Positions 21,439 through 30,867 of a stretch of DNA of 64,000 nt are shown here, piece by piece. Numbering within the stretch: the stretch's first letter is position 1; each line of letters opens with the position of its first letter. Source of the stretch: Codonopsis lanceolata (Eukaryota; Streptophyta; Magnoliopsida; Asterales; Campanulaceae). The stretch spans positions 56,340,027 through 56,404,026 of the forward strand of contig CM028382.1 in assembly GCA_013146195.2 (NCBI GenBank), given 5' to 3'. The notes under the pieces were generated by a model. That model saw only the letters and a list, made by a program, of their open reading frames with translations. It was not told the DNA's origin and searched no databases. Made by a program: the position numbers and the translations under genes.

Positions 21439-23461
21439 GTTATGTCCATAGTACCTCCAATAAGTTTGGAAAACTAGGCCCTAGAGGAAACTAATGTGTT
21501 TTCATAAGGTATTCAGATACCTCAAAGGGTTATGTTATGTACGGTGGACAACCTGATGTAGGAATGATTGAAACGAGTCGCGCAATGTTGATTTCATTGA
21601 GAATGTTTTCCCACAAATAGGTGAAGTTAGGAAAGACTTTGAACTTTTTGAGATGGAAGAAGAACATATGACATCTTTTGGCGAAGGTGGGGAATTGCCT
21701 CAACCTAATCCTACGGTACAACATGAGGTTAAGCCTATGGAAGTCGCCAATGAGAGTCAAGGTGATCTTCATCCGAGTAGGAGTACGGATCTTAGTGGGA
21801 GTCCGATACTAGAGCGAAGAAGTAAACATGAAAATATACCCCGTCGTCGATTCGCGATCGAAGAGCAATCTTTCCTAACTACTTCTTACAATTCTAGTGA
21901 GCCTACATCGTTCAAAGAAGCTCTTTCTTTACCTACAAACAATGAATGGATGATTGTAATGGAATATGAAATTTCCTTTATGAAAATGAATCAAGTTTGG
22001 GAGTTAGTTCACATTTCGCAAGGTCGCAAGACTATTGGAAACAAATGGGATTTCAAAGTCAAGTGAAAGGCAAATGAATCAATCGACAAATGTGAGGCAA
22101 GTCTTGTGGCGAAAGGCTTTACCCAAAGAGAGGGTTTAGACTATGAGGTGACATTCTCCCCTGTGGTGAGATTTTCCTCTGTTCGCCTAATCCTAGCGAT
22201 AGTAGCGCACATGGATCTAGAACTTTATCAGATGGATGTTAAAACCGCTTTTCTCAATTGAGAACTAGATGAAGAGATCTATATGACTCAACCAGAGGGT
22301 TTTGAAGTCAAGGGACAAGAGTGAAAAATGTGCCGACTCAAAAGTTCCATCTATGGTCTCAAACAATCATCTAGACAATGGTACATTTGCTTTCATCAAG
22401 CGATAACCTCAATTGGCTTTGTGATTATTGAGGAAGACCACTATGTGCATGTTAAACGATCCAAGAAAAAGATCTTGATTATGTCATTATATGTTGATGA
22501 CATCCTACTAGCTAGGAATGATATGGAGATGATGAATGCCACTGAGTGGCTGTCTGCGCTTTTTGATATGATAGACTTGGGTGAAGCAAGCTATGTGCTT
22601 GGAGTAAAAGTTATTAGGGATTGTTCAAAAAGATTTCTCGGTTTATCTCAAGAGACTTACATTAAGAAAGTCATCGAACGATTTGGCATGACTAACTCAA
22701 AACCCGTTGTCACTCCAATGGAAAAGGGATGTGTCATTAGTACAAACCAATGCCCTAAGAATGAAGAAGAGAAGAAGAGAATGTCTACGAATCCATATGT
22801 GAATATGGTAGGAAGCTTGATGTATGTTATGGTATGTACTCGACCTGACCTATGCTTTGCAGTTGGGATGTTGAGTCGATTCCAAAGTAATCCTGGACCT
22901 CAACACTGGATGACAGTGAAGAGCGTTCTACGTTACTTGGTGGGAACCACAAATTTAATCATATGTTACCAAGGTGGAGATTTGAGCTTGAAAGGTTTCA
23001 CTGACGCGAATTGGGCTAGAGATATAGATGGTTATAAATCTACTTCAGGCCACGCTTTCCTCCTTAGTGGTGGAGCTATCTCTTGGAGTAGCAAGCGACA
23101 GACTAGCACCGCCCTATCTACGATGGAGTCAGAGTACATGGCTTGCTTAGCTGCGGTTCAAGAAGTTGTGTGGTTGAGGAGTTTTCTTCAACATCTTGAT
23201 GTTAAGATGCATATGGATCATCCTGTAGTCATTGCTTGTGATAGCATGGCTGCTTTAGGTTACACTAAAGATCCCAAGTATTATGGGAAGACGAAACACA
23301 TTAATATCAAGTATCATTTCACTAGAGACATGGTTGTAGAAAAGAAAGTTGTTCTAGAATATATTCCTACTAGAAGCATGTTGGCTAACCCTATGATTAA
23401 ACCTCTAGCTAGAGAGATCTTCCAAGATCATATGATGGGTCTAGGGCTTCGTAGGATTTGA
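21439..23461 (+). pseudogene. Copia integrase C-terminus, reverse transcriptase and RNase H
   Basis: It resumes with RYSDTSKGYVMYG (integrase C-terminal zone), then a variable linker and the RT: IGNKWDFKVK, LVAKGFTQREGLDYEVTFSP, MDVKTAFLN, SSIYGLKQSSRQWY and the catalytic LYVDDILLA (about 22489-22515). RNase H follows: FTDANWARDIDGYKSTSGHA, STMESEYMA and KTKHINIKYHFTRD. The last 377 codons (22328-23461) are uninterrupted. In-frame stops occur near 21490 (TAA), 22064, 22259 and 22322 (TGA), with a frameshift near 21575. Together with the lost integrase core this is dead, but the catalytic YVDD is kept. Confidence 0.9.
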
Positions 23462-24540
23462 CATTTATTCTAAGAACACTTTTGTTGACATTTGATTATT
23501 ATTTTCATTATCGTTTGAATAAATTGCAGTTTCATTTTATTCCTTTCATATGTTAATTGGATGCTTCAATATGAAATTGTGTAGCATATATATTTTGATT
23601 AAAAAGGTGTCGTGGATATTAAATTGGCCATCTCACACGGGTAATTCACCTTGTCGCTAGGTGGGCGAGCAAGTTGAGATAGTAAAAGTCTTTGGCACCT
23701 ACGAAGGGGGGTACGCAAATGACATTACATTTATCGCTTTGGCATATGGTCAAGATGAGATCTTTTATAAAGGTCTACTTTATATCCCAAGAAAAAGTCC
23801 GAATGTGAGATCTTAAAAGAGACACTAGAAGAGTGACTACTTTTAAGTACTCAGGTTAGACGCCAGAAGGGCGGCTAAACTAAGGTTCGTATGATGTTTG
23901 AGCATGACATGTCTACTTCGTATGGGAGTTCCGCCATAGCATACACATCATACTGTATGTGACTATAATGTGACCTAAGAAAATGATTGAATGATCCCTG
24001 CTTCATCACTGTGTGAGTTCTAGTGATCAAATCCAGGTCACGATTATACCTTATGTGACTTAGAACTATATCATGAACTTGGACGTTGATGATGTTACTT
24101 TGGCATGTCAACCAACGGGCTATGCACAGCCCTACGGAGCATTGCTGGGAAAGCAATTAATCAAGGGTGATTGATATGCGTGTCTAAGGAAGATAGTATG
24201 ATATGAATCTCTATTTCTGTGTTTCAATGCCATGGCGTTCATATTGAACATACGGTTCAAGAGATTGATCTTGATACACAAACATGTTGAGGTTTAAGCA
24301 CCGCTCTCGAGGGATTGAGGATGCTTAAATTGATGTATATATACGGTCTGGGGTATAGACGAGTTTTGTTTTCTAACGAGGACGTTCTATGCTGATCAGA
24401 TGGTGATTTGGTATAGCGCTCCACCCTTTATCTTTCTCATCATGTCGCACGCTTCACTTCCAGTATGAAGAGGCAGTGTTTAATGGGTTTTGATGATACA
24501 ATGTGGTAAGAGAGGTGACTCCATGTGTGCGAGTGGGAGA
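23462..24540 (+). other. Copia 3' untranslated tail
   Basis: No ORF. The sequence between the RNase H stop and the 3' LTR ends in the purine-rich gtgcgagtgggaga immediately before TGTTAG, the expected polypurine tract for second-strand priming. Confidence 0.7.
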
Positions 24541-25049
24541 TGTTAGAAATTGGGCTTATGGCCCGATTATTTACTTCTGCTCACATAGAATATATTTATA
24601 TTATTAAAGGTTAATTAGTTTCATAATCCAAAGGGGATCGTGATTGACTTAACTTAACCTACAAGAAATTGGGTTTCTTGATAATAATATAAATATGGCA
24701 ACTAAAGGAGTAAAACCATAACTTAGAACACGCCTAGAAGAAGACGTCTTCCTTGGCAGCCTCTCTCTCTCTCTCTCTCTCTCTCCCCTATAGTCTATCT
24801 CACCAAAACACTCCCTCTAGCCTAACCATAAAGAGGCTTGGATTTGCGGTGTGAACCAGAATTGATATTCGTGCTACATGATATCAATCCGACGAGAGAG
24901 ACTTGCAAGATCGTTGATCGTGACGTACGTAGATCGTAGCTCAAGCAGAAAGTCTTCCGCTTCGCTCAAAGTTCAAGTTCGCACGAGGTAACTCATGATT
25001 AGTCATAGATAACGAACTTGATTGGTATATATTGAGATATAAACCTTCA
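24541..25049 (+). repeat. 3' LTR of the nested Copia element
   Basis: 509 bp. It matches the 5' LTR but carries a longer (CT)n tract (about 24762-24785) and scattered substitutions, so the insertion is not brand new. It is followed by the ggtag target duplication. Confidence 0.9.
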
Positions 25050-25192
25050 GGTAGTAATTACGTTGTGATCAGACATAAGAAGGGTAATAGAGAGCATCAT
25101 ATCATTTTTTTGGAGTTATAATAGAGAGGGAGACTAAAGACGACAACAGAGAGAGAATAAGAACTTCAAATGATGGCGTGTACGGTAAGCAA

Positions 25193-25670
25193 ACGGAATA
25201 ATAATTTAGGAAAGAATGGAGTATTTATTTTCATTTTTCTAATTTTTTGTATTTGGTAGGGGTGTGTGCATGGTTGGCCAACTAAGAAAAAGTTTAAAAA
25301 TCTTGGAAGGACCATAAGTTCATCATGGTTAACTTGAATAAATGGCAAGAATATTAAATTTTGGTATGTTTGATATAATAATCAATAGAGTCAAAACTAT
25401 GAATGAAATTAAATGCTAGCAAAATATTTTCCATTTCTTGTGTAATATCATGAGGGTTTTTTTGTTTTGTTTTTGTTTTTTTTTGTTAACAGGCAGATCA
25501 AGATGAAAGTGAGAAGATTGAAACAGAAGGACATCAAGTTTGTCGCGATGAAGTTAAATGAATGGTGGCAAATTAAAAGACTTCATGGAATGTCAAATAA
25601 TAAACTCAAAAGTATGGTTTAGAGTAAATGAGTAATATATATAGATATACTTTTATTTCTTTATGCATAT
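25193..25670 (+). repeat. tandem segment copy C (partial)
   Basis: It repeats the start of the unit (gaataataatttaggaaagaatgg) through the terminal exon, the UTR intron and the 3' UTR. Similarity to copies A and B stops after tttatgcatat at about 25670. The rest of the unit (C/T-rich stretch and Harbinger fragment) is absent. Confidence 0.8.
25260..25337 (+). pseudogene. third copy of the bZIP terminal exon
   Basis: AG acceptor at 25258-25259, then GCVHGWPTKKKFKNLGRTIS and SSWLT before TGA. The C4 arginine of the LRRT core is changed (LGRT), and the usual stop after W is lost (TGA to TTA), adding two residues. It lies about 18 kb from the main gene because of the insertions in copy B. Confidence 0.55.
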
Positions 25671-26176
25671 CTTCTTGTCACTGGTATTGGTCATTAACTT
25701 TGGGGCATAAAAATCGACCGGTGAATGAAGTATCCTAGAAGATATATATGCAATTTAACGTGGCTGATGTAGGAGGTAGACTGGCTTTGGTGTAGGGTAG
25801 TAATTCGGAATATTTCTAGGTGAGTGCACGTATTTGAGTCAGCTAGGAAAGCTGAAAACTTTTTACAGTAATATGAAGCTGTAAAAAATATTTGTCTTTT
25901 TGTTTTTGTGTAGATTTTCTTGGCTGATTAGTTTGAATCTCATAAGGGATGGAGTGATCGCGCGAGACGACCATTCCAACAATAAATAGAAAGAAAAGTG
26001 AGGAAACTATCTATTCTCATTATTTGCATGTTTGTCATAATCCTCAAAATAAAATTGACAGAATAAAGAATATTTACATGTGGGGCTTTTCACCAGCTGA
26101 AAGGTAAATTACAAATGTCGGTTGCCAATGCAAACGGTAACAATCACAAAGTATGTACAATATATTGTGTTGACAA

Positions 26177-26245
<69 letters not shown>

Positions 26246-26335
26246 ATCTAGACTATGTGTAAGAGCATGTCAAGTGTGTAAAAATAATTTATCAACCCCA
26301 AAAAATTGAGTCTAGCCCTCATTTTTTTTAAAACA
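25671..26335. other. spacer with an (AT)30 microsatellite
   Basis: Unique AT-rich sequence with no supportable gene. 26181-26240 is an (AT)n tract of 30 units. Element boundaries are not clear on the left. Confidence 0.6.
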
Positions 26336-26353
26336 TCCCCATCGGAGTCGCCA
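26336..26353 (-). other. tRNA-Arg-type primer binding site of a minus-strand Gypsy LTR
   Basis: Read on the minus strand it is TGGCGACTCCGATGGGGA, the arrangement typical of Tat/Ogre-type Gypsy elements, one base inside the LTR end (...GGTTCTCACA). Recognisable internal sequence stops within about 70 bases to the left. Confidence 0.65.
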
Positions 26354-26354
26354 C

Positions 26355-26636
26355 TGTGAGAACCTTGTTTTGTGACCGTCCCCACGTGAGAAGCGGGTTG
26401 CTGGGAAACATCAGAGTGCGTGAAATGCACTCGTCGTGGACTCTAAAAATGTGTGTACAGAGCCATCATCTCTATTTTAAGATTAAACGAAGAAAAACTA
26501 ATTGTACAAAAAAAATATGTAGGTTCAGAGGCTAGGTTATGAGTTGGAAAGGGGTTAAGCACCCAACTCGCCCTTTCGGTCTCGTTTTGGGGTTTTGTTA
26601 AATGAGCATGCTTTATAGCGTTTAATCTAGAAAGTG

Positions 26637-26688
<52 letters not shown>

Positions 26689-27651
26689 AAAATAATATTA
26701 CTTTGCATTTAATATCATTTGGGCATAATAACAGCTATGTATGTGTTTATACCTAAATATTAACAACATATATATACAACATGCATAATTAACATGCATA
26801 ACTACCTTATATTTACATTAAATATAAATATAACATTATTTACATAGCATATATAACATTAATATTCTACATTATTTATATTAACGGGAAAAACAGTAAA
26901 TTTATATTTACCTCTTGTAGTGTGAATGTCTGACAAAGACTTTAAGTATGTTTCCCCTGTCCTTCCAAGAAATGAAGTCTTTCTTCTTGTGTGTGTTGTG
27001 GTGTGTTGTGGTGTGTTATGGTGTATTGTAGTGTGTTGTGGTGTATTGTTTGTGTTTGTGGTGTGTGATCGACTTGTAGGGGGGCAAAGACTGGATCTTC
27101 GGATGGTTCGCTTCGAGGCAAGGAGGCTTTCTTCTTCTTCGGCAGAGGAGGCTTTGGGAAGACGTGTTGTGAGTGTGAGTGTGTCGTGTGCGTATGTTGT
27201 GTGTGCATTGTGGGTGTTGAGAATGAGAGCCGAAGCCTTCTATTTATAGGAGAAGAACGGTCGATTAAACGACAGCGTTCTCTCAGAATTGATGCATGGC
27301 GTGGCAGGTGGAAGCCTGGGAATGAAACAGCGCAAAACGCAAGAGGCGGCTGAAGGAAACGACAACGTTTAAGCTGCCAGAAGAGAGAAGGGAGCATGGA
27401 ACGGCTCCCTTAGGTGGGGTGCACCTCCCTGGAGCTGGGAGCGACTCCATTAGTGGTTTACACGGCCAAATTGGTTTTCAGTCAGGCCCTTGGTGTTTGT
27501 TGTTTGTATGTTTGTATTTAACGTCTGTTAAGTCTAGTTAACTGAAGCACTAATGGAAAGTAACGTTTGTTTGTCTGATTGTTTTATAAAATATATGTTG
27601 TAATTGTTATAGGACATTATATCGTAGGGGTACGAAACTAGGGTGTCTACA
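26355..27651 (-). repeat. Tat/Ogre-type LTR, minus orientation
   Basis: On the minus strand it starts TGTAGACACCCTAG and ends GGTTCTCACA (1,297 bp). It shares the block gagaccgaaagggcgagt (about 26560-26585, minus) with the plus-strand LTR at 46053-47300. It contains an (AT)n tract (about 26641-26686) and GT-rich simple sequence (26990-27070). ORFs inside it are on both strands and are low-complexity, so none is called. Confidence 0.7.
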
Positions 27652-28317
27652 GAGACATACGCTCATTGGATGAGATTTTCTATCATGACAATTTTCATAC
27701 AACATCGGTGTGCGATCAATTTACTAAGAATTGAAGGAATGGATCTCTACTTCTTCATGTGCGAGTCTTAAGTATTTCTTAATCCTAACACGATTCTCTT
27801 TTGACCTTTGACTGTGTCAAGAAGAGGAAAATCAATGTTGCTACTTTGGCTTAGTTGTTTATGACCATAGAAATTCGGTCGGATGGGGCTTTGCTAGGAA
27901 AACAATTGGTTAGAATCCTAAAGAAAGTAGGGTGAAGGGAACAAAACTTGGTTATCACTGCACTATTGTCAACAGATTATATCACTCAGATAGCGAAGTA
28001 ATATTTATTGAGTTGTGTATAGATTAACAGGCCTAAAGGGGTCGAGTAAGTCTCCATGAGGGATTAGAGATACTCAACTAGGTGAAATTAAGTATGTCTA
28101 GAGCATGAGAGTCCTATATTTTGGAGCATGAGAGTCCAATATTTTCTAAATGGTTGATGTCTCTATGCTAGCCTTAACTGTTTGATATAGTGCTCCCAAT
28201 TGCAGGTGGCTCAACGATCGCACTGTACATTTGCCAATATGAACAGACTCATTAACAAGAAACAATGGATGGGATTATCATATTTATACATCGTCCTTGC
28301 CATGGGCGAGTGGGAGA
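27652..28317 (+). mobile_element. Copia-type 3' tail (second Copia, partial)
   Basis: Non-coding sequence ending in gggcgagtgggaga at 28317, the same polypurine layout as the nested Copia at 24540, directly before a TGTTGG LTR start. The upstream body is missing, cut by the Tat-type LTR. Confidence 0.5.
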
Positions 28318-28670
28318 TGTTGGAAATCGGTAATATTATTTGTTAACTGGGGCGCCCATGTCAGGTGCGACCTAATCTGATTAGTATTAGAGGTTGTGTT
28401 GATCAAGAACTCATCTGCAGTAACTAGCAGATAATGACTGATAGGTTACTGCAGATAAGCGTACAAAATTATTGAGCAACTCAAAGTCTCTAGGCATCCC
28501 TTATCATGTTTGGTATTTGCAGTATAAATACTTGCTACCCCCAATAGGAAAAGGTACAACAAAAACAAATGTATCTTCTATGCCTAGAAGATACTACAAA
28601 CATTTCCATTGTTAGGGTTTTTTTTAGGGCTGTGAGGTTCTTGTACACTGGGTATAAACTGATACTCTAA
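28318..28670 (+). repeat. Copia LTR flanked by a polypurine tract and a primer-site-like sequence
   Basis: It starts TGTTGGAAATCGG after the purine tract. Its right edge is taken at tggtatcact (28671), which resembles a Copia tRNA-Met primer site (TGGTATCA). TATA-like tataaatac occurs near 28520. Having 3'-internal sequence on the left and 5'-internal-like sequence on the right is unusual; see findings. Confidence 0.5.
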
Positions 28671-28702
28671 TGGTATCACTTAATCGCGACCAATCAAGGA
28701 CT

Positions 28703-29001
28703 GAAGCTGTGATTGAGTCCATGTCAAAGAGGATCGCCGTTACGTTACGCATACGGTACAACCAGGTTTGATTTTTGCTGTGCATATGCTTCAATTTTTT
28801 GTCAATGACAATGATAATAAGAAGTGCATTAAATATTAACGTTATTATTATTATTATTATTATTATTATGAAGCTGTGATTGAGTCCATGTCAAAGAGGA
28901 TCGCCGTTACGTTACGCATACGGTACAACCAGGTTTGATTTTTGCTGTGCATATGCTTCAATTTTTTGTCAATGACAATGATAATAAGAAGTGCATTAAA
29001 T

Positions 29002-29073
<72 letters not shown>
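28703..29073. repeat. 167-bp tandem duplication, copies ending in (ATT)n and (ATC)24
   Basis: gaagctgtgattgagtcc starts at 28703 and at 28870, and both copies run in parallel to gtgcattaaatat. The first copy runs into an (ATT)n tract (about 28842-28869). The second runs into a pure (ATC)24 tract (29002-29073). A minus-strand ORF through the latter is a poly-Met artefact. Confidence 0.85.
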
Positions 29074-29279
29074 TTCATTAACACTATTGCTGTTAAATAC
29101 AAAAAGTCTCTTTAAAAAACCCATTCCCAAATGATTACAATAAAACTATTCAATTCATAAAATTTAAAGTTAATCTTTTAATAATAATAATAATTGAGTA
29201 ATAATAATAGAGAAATATTGAGTTTTCACAGCAACTTGAATTCTCACCTCTCTCTCGCTCTCTCTCTCCTTTCCGCACG

Positions 29280-29387
29280 ATGGACAACTTAGATGAACAG
29301 AGGAGGAATAACATAGATCATGTTTGGTTTGATTGGGTAATGGATCTGATGTGGCAAAATCCTCAGCTTGGGCCGTCTATTCAGTAG
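29280..29387 (+). CDS. small ORF, 35 codons, unknown
   Basis: After a (CT)n-rich leader-like stretch (29247-29270) an ATG opens MDNLDEQRRNNIDHVWFDWV and continues to a TAG at 29385-29387, followed by GGTATG. The context (CT-rich leader, acidic start) could be the first exon of a transposon gene or chance. I do not recognise it. Confidence 0.2.
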   Translation: MDNLDEQRRNNIDHVWFDWVMDLMWQNPQLGPSIQ

Positions 29388-30592
29388 GTATGATATCTGG
29401 GCTTGAATCTGCTTCCTTGAACCTGACTGAGAGCAAAGAAAACCTGAGTGGAAGTGCAAGGCAGGGCCTCGCGAAACCCCTCCGGCGTGAGAGTAAGTAT
29501 CGTGCGTAAGACAGAAAACCAGAACTCAAGGAAGATTCAGAGTGTCTGAAAGCGTGTACCTTTGTGATGTCTGGTGGAGGAGTATTTATTGGCCCTTGTG
29601 GGGTTGAATCCGGGAAGGATTCGGTTTCTTTAGTCATCTTGTTCAACAAGGAGTGAAACTCTAGATTTCATGGTGATATGCAGCTGGCCGCGCGATATCA
29701 GGAATAGATAAGGCAAGTGTCCTGCCTACATATGGTAACTTTTAGCCGTGTCTCGGTGGGCAAGCTACTGATGTCTTCTGCTCGATTTGGACTGAGCGGG
29801 CATGGCCCTGCTCGCTTGTACGATAGCTTATGTATTTGAAGCGAATATATCACCCGGGCAAGGCCCCTGGTCGGACAGGCTGGGCCCGTGCCCAACCAGG
29901 TTGGATCGGGAATATCATGCTCGCTGCTAGATGCTGCTCTACTCATGCTCGCCGGGCTCGCTGGGCCTTATAATGTTGTGCTTGTGACCGGACACGTGAG
30001 GATAACACGTGCTTTGCCCGTCTCGAGTTTGGGCCGGGCATATCAAGGGCCCTTAGCTTTTGGTGAGTATTCATGCTCGAGGCGGGAAGCGTATAGTATG
30101 GTATGAAATTGCTCGTAGCTCGGGCTTGACCCCTTGTGAATTTCCGTAGTGCAAATGATCGGGCTGAGCTTTGCTGGGGATGGTTCTAGAACTTTGTGTA
30201 ACTGCCAGATGAGGCGTATCAAGGAAGCACTTCGCTGAGTGGTTACGCCGCCAGAGGATAGATCGGCGCTGTGAGCCAAAAGTGGTGTCCGAAAAGACGG
30301 GGGCACTAGTCCCGGGACGGCGCATTTAATGCGCGTGCGTGGGCTTTGACGGCGGCGTACATGTCTTTTCAGCTTCCGGTGCGGTATCCCAGATTTCCTC
30401 GCCTATTTAACCCGGCCGCTTCACCCATTTGAATCTTTACGTTGTTTGGAGATTTTTAGAGAGAGAAAAAGAGTAGAGAGAGAGGCTCTGCTAACTTTTG
30501 CTGCCGGTTTCTTGAGGTCGTTCCAGTCGCCGGTGTCGTTGCCGTTTGAATACTTTGACTTCACGAAGCCGACTCCCTTCAGAAATTTAACA
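29388..30592 (+). other. upstream region of the Transposase_28-like gene
   Basis: GC-richer than the flanks, with many variations of 'gcccgggcaaggcccc / ctcgccgggctcgctgggcc'. No intact coding sequence. A TATTTAA box lies at 30404-30410, a purine-rich leader at 30455-30490, and a donor ACA|GTAAGT at 30593. This looks like the promoter and first untranslated exon of the gene starting at 30868. Confidence 0.4.
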
Positions 30593-30867
30593 GTAAGTTT
30601 CTTTATCTCAGCTTTTGTTTTCGTGTTTATTTGTTCTTGTGATATTTACGCTTTCAAGCACGATTTTCCTCATTTCTTTGTCCTCTACATTTCTGGGTAG
30701 CCTTGGCAAGGTTAGGAGAGACCTAGGCCGAGATCGAGGAGAGTCCCCAATTGTGCCAGAATCGCTGGGCGGGCAAGGCCCTTTGGATTTACCTAGATTT
30801 AGGGTTTTTAGTGAGTGTTCTCTGCTACGGGCAGGATCTGACCATCTTTTTTCCTCGATCTCTGTAG

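Larger units (their letters stand above)
13085..25049 (+). mobile_element. nested Ty1/Copia retrotransposon (full span)
   Basis: The 5' LTR (13085-13580) and 3' LTR (24541-25049) are near-identical and begin TGTTAG and end ACCTTCA. A 5-bp duplication ggtag flanks them (13080-13084, 25050-25054). The uninterrupted site is visible in copy A. Order: LTR, tRNA-Met-type primer site (ttgtatcagagcc, 13581), long leader, Gag, protease, pre-integrase, truncated integrase, RT, RNase H, tail with gagtgggaga purine tract, LTR. Two other elements sit inside it. Frameshifts and stops make it non-autonomous. Confidence 0.9.
9299..25192 (+). repeat. tandem segment copy B, expanded by two transposon insertions
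   Basis: It is colinear with copy A but interrupted by a foldback Mutator-like element (10335-12278) and a Copia retrotransposon (13085-25049). Subtracting the insertions and their target duplications leaves about 1.97 kb, against 2.2 kb in copy A. Part of the difference is a deletion of about 110 bp in the Harbinger fragment. The right end (25050-25192) continues exactly where copy A runs at 9145-9298. Confidence 0.8.

Noticed and set aside
17400..22330. Most in-frame stops of the Copia pol are TGA, which might suggest readthrough or recoding
   Set aside because: At least one in-frame TAA (near 21490), frameshifts in Gag and loss of the integrase core point to ordinary decay.
26942..27397. 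151-codon minus-strand ORF, and an overlapping 107-codon plus-strand ORF
   Set aside because: Both lie inside a Tat-type LTR and read GT-rich simple sequence (His/Thr or Val/Cys runs).
28866..29102. 78-codon minus-strand ORF with a poly-Met run
   Set aside because: Translation of the (ATC)24 microsatellite.
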